Source: Alphaproteobacteria bacterium
GTDB taxonomy: Bacteria; Pseudomonadota; Alphaproteobacteria; UBA6615
NCBI GenBank assembly: GCA_002727315.1
Contig: PBWR01000008.1
Location: 1-38,815, forward strand
Direction of reading: 5' to 3'
Length of the DNA stretch: 38,815 nt
The notes under the pieces were generated by a model. It was given only the letters and a program-made list of their open reading frames with translations. It was not told where the DNA came from and ran no database searches. The position numbers and the translations under genes were made by a program. Numbering within the stretch: position 1 is the stretch's first letter; the number at the start of each line of letters is the position of its first letter. Below are positions 37,661-38,815 of the stretch, piece after piece.

Positions 37661-37690
37661 TTGACTTGGCCGAACCGTACGCCCTATAGC
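37661..37690 (+). promoter_or_regulatory. Sigma-70-type promoter of the tRNA-Val gene
   Basis: TTGACT (37661-37666), an 18-base spacer and TATAGC (37685-37690) lie directly upstream of tRNA-Val, whose mature 5' end is 19 bases after the -10 element. This is the clearest promoter in the window. Confidence 0.72.
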
Positions 37691-37709
37691 TCCGCGGTCC
37701 CGATCTGGC

Positions 37710-37784
37710 GGGCGCGTAGCTCAGCGGGAGAGCACTGCCTTCACACGGCAGGGGTCGCTGGTTCAATCCCAGCCGCGCCCACCA
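37710..37784 (+). tRNA. tRNA-Val (anticodon CAC)
   Basis: A full cloverleaf can be folded. The acceptor stem is 37710-37716 with 37774-37780, fully paired. The D stem is GCTC/GAGC. The anticodon stem is CTGCC/GGCAG around the loop TTCACAC (anticodon CAC at 37742-37744). The T arm is GCTGG/CCAGC with the loop TTCAATC. CCA at 37782-37784 is encoded. It reads GUG codons, which are abundant in this GC-rich genome. No tRNA-Sec (selC) was found in the window. Confidence 0.97.
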
Positions 37785-37936
37785 TTCCCAAGCCCTTGCC
37801 CAGCAAGGCGAAGGGGATGCCGGCGCCCACACCACCGAAACCAACGCAACTCGAGCTGTCACAACTGTGTCACAGCAGAGAGGCGAATTCAGGTGGCTAC
37901 AATCCGAAAACGATGCACACGTCCCGGCGCATCCGG

Positions 37937-38317
37937 CTACGGGCGGTGCAGACCGCAAAGCTTGTTGCCATAGGGGTCCAGCAGATAGGCGAGATAGATC
38001 TGGTCGCCCGCTGCGCTCTCGCGCCAGCCGGGCGGATCCTCGATGCTGGTCCCGCCATTCGCCACACCGGCGGCGTGCCACGCATCGGTCATTTCGGGGC
38101 TGGCGCAGGTGAAACCGATGGTGCCGCCATTGGCGCCGGTCGCCGGTTCGCCGTCGATCGGGATCGACACGCCGAACGCACCGGTGTCCGTGCGGTACCA
38201 GATCCGCCGCTTGGGATCGATCTTGCCCTCGGGCACGCCGATGGCCGCGAACATCGCATCGTAGAACTTCCTGGAGACGTCGATATCGTCCGTCCCGATC
38301 ATGACATGTGAGAACAT
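37937..38317 (-). CDS. VOC (glyoxalase) family protein
   Basis: This is a 126-residue single-domain VOC protein. It begins MFSHVMIGTDDIDVSRKFYDAMFAAIG and ends YLLDPYGNKLCGLHRP, the usual paired beta-alpha-beta-beta-beta halves. The first metal-ligand position is His4; the last is not the typical Glu (KLCGL), so metal binding is uncertain. I took the ATG at 38317 because GGGGAGGAG stands just before it. The substrate is unknown. It is divergent from the CO/xanthine dehydrogenase-like gene. The 152-base gap on its other side, up to tRNA-Val, holds nothing I can identify. Confidence 0.9.
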   Translation of the reverse strand: MFSHVMIGTDDIDVSRKFYDAMFAAIGVPEGKIDPKRRIWYRTDTGAFGVSIPIDGEPATGANGGTIGFTCASPEMTDAWHAAGVANGGTSIEDPPGWRESAAGDQIYLAYLLDPYGNKLCGLHRP

Positions 38318-38449
38318 GGTTTCTCCTCCCCACTTCGTGGTGCGTGATTGGGGGTAGATCCCCGAAAGGCTGCTTAGTTTACACGCGAGCGATCTGGCAA
38401 ACCACGCTGCCAAACTCTAGTCTTCGCATCCTAAAAAAGGACGTAGATC

Positions 38450-38815
38450 ATGGGTGAGTTTTCCATCGGGCAGTCGCCGACCCGGCTTGAGGACGGTCGG
38501 CTTCTGACCGGCCAGGGTCGTTATCTGGCCGACATCAATGCCGATCGCCAGCTCTGGGCAGTGATCCTCCGATCACCACACGCCCATGCGGAAATCCTTT
38601 CCATCGACACCGCCGCCGCCGCAAAGGCACCAGGCGTGCACACGGTACTGACGGGCGCGGACTACCGGGCCGACGGTCTGGGCGTGGTGCCCTGCATGGG
38701 GGCATATAAACAGCGCGACGGCTCGCACATGTACGTCCCCGACCGGCCGGCGCTGGCCGTCGACCGGGTCATGCATATCGGCTACCCGGTGGCCCTGGTC
38801 GTCGCCGACACCGAG
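38450..38815 (+). CDS. Xanthine/CO dehydrogenase-type molybdopterin subunit, N-terminal part
   Basis: The window ends inside this gene, leaving 122 residues. They match the N-terminus of the large molybdopterin-binding subunit of the xanthine dehydrogenase/aerobic CO dehydrogenase family: IGQSPTRLEDGRLLTGQGRYLADI, then LWAVILRSPHAHAEILSIDTAAA, GVHTVLTGADY and, at the end, GYPVALVVADTE. The active-site loop that would separate CO dehydrogenase from other members is beyond the edge. AAAAAGGACG precedes the ATG as ribosome-binding site. Confidence 0.88.
   Translation, partial: MGEFSIGQSPTRLEDGRLLTGQGRYLADINADRQLWAVILRSPHAHAEILSIDTAAAAKAPGVHTVLTGADYRADGLGVVPCMGAYKQRDGSHMYVPDRPALAVDRVMHIGYPVALVVADTE

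Noticed and set aside
37857-37880. TGTCACA direct repeat after the tRNA-Val gene
   Set aside because: Two 7-base copies in a short gap could be chance, and no nearby regulator or promoter makes sense of them.
38450-38815. CO dehydrogenase assignment with selenium at the active site
   Set aside because: The active-site loop lies beyond the window, and the older idea of selenium bound to the CoxL cysteine does not involve Sec codons and is no longer accepted, so nothing can be claimed from this fragment.

Overview
The window is GC-rich, densely packed bacterial chromosome. I read it as an alphaproteobacterium, probably a Rhodospirillales-like free-living or marine heterotroph. The grounds are the order purC-purS-purQ-purL-bolA-grxD, adjacent glmU-glmS, a DUF3108 secreted protein, a stand-alone rpsD, class II DAHP synthase and a CCCGGGCTTGACCCGGG-type palindromic repeat. 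No phage, CRISPR array or insertion sequence is visible.

The main result is two genes that look broken by an in-frame TGA but read as selenoproteins. At 1806-2486 a carboxymuconolactone decarboxylase (CMD)/AhpD-like protein has TGA at the second position of its CxxC motif (C88-F-Y-U91, followed by THH). At 13132-13731 an exported peroxiredoxin-like thiol-disulfide oxidoreductase has TGA at the first position of its motif (U82-P-Y-C85). In both, the protein family continues in the same frame after the TGA. In both, a hairpin follows with the same tetraloop GGUC closed by a C-G pair, 21 and 20 nt after the TGA, which is the geometry of a bacterial SECIS element. selA, selB, selC and selD are not in the window and must lie elsewhere if this is right.

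Layout. 225-6678: a catabolic-looking cluster (SDR dehydrogenase, unknown protein, Sec-CMD protein, enoyl-CoA hydratase, alpha/beta hydrolase, cupin, quinone oxidoreductase, second SDR). 6787-11434: purine biosynthesis (purC, purS, purQ, purL) followed by bolA and the CGFS glutaredoxin grxD, closed by a strong terminator. 11521-16669: RarD-like transporter, VOC protein, Sec-peroxiredoxin-like protein, rpsD, EamA transporter, a decayed adenylate cyclase fragment and trmJ. 16801-20447: IclR regulator with a perfect 19-bp palindrome just after it, OsmC-like protein, luciferase-like monooxygenase and a DUF3179 secreted protein. 20538-29739, all on the minus strand: gor, class II DAHP synthase, nicotinate phosphoribosyltransferase, NAD synthetase, cysS and cimA. 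29810-33305: small secreted protein, a DUF805 gene with a nonsense codon, two tandem TauE/SafE permeases and an AT-rich M23 peptidase of probable foreign origin. 33417-37609: glmS, glmU and a DUF3108 protein on the minus strand. 37710-37784: tRNA-Val(CAC) with its own promoter. The window ends with a VOC protein and the start of a CO/xanthine dehydrogenase large subunit.

Thiol-redox genes recur across the window: two Sec proteins, an OsmC-like protein, grxD and glutathione reductase. This suits an aerobic cell using selenium in peroxide or thiol chemistry, but no single operon ties them together, so that link is inference.
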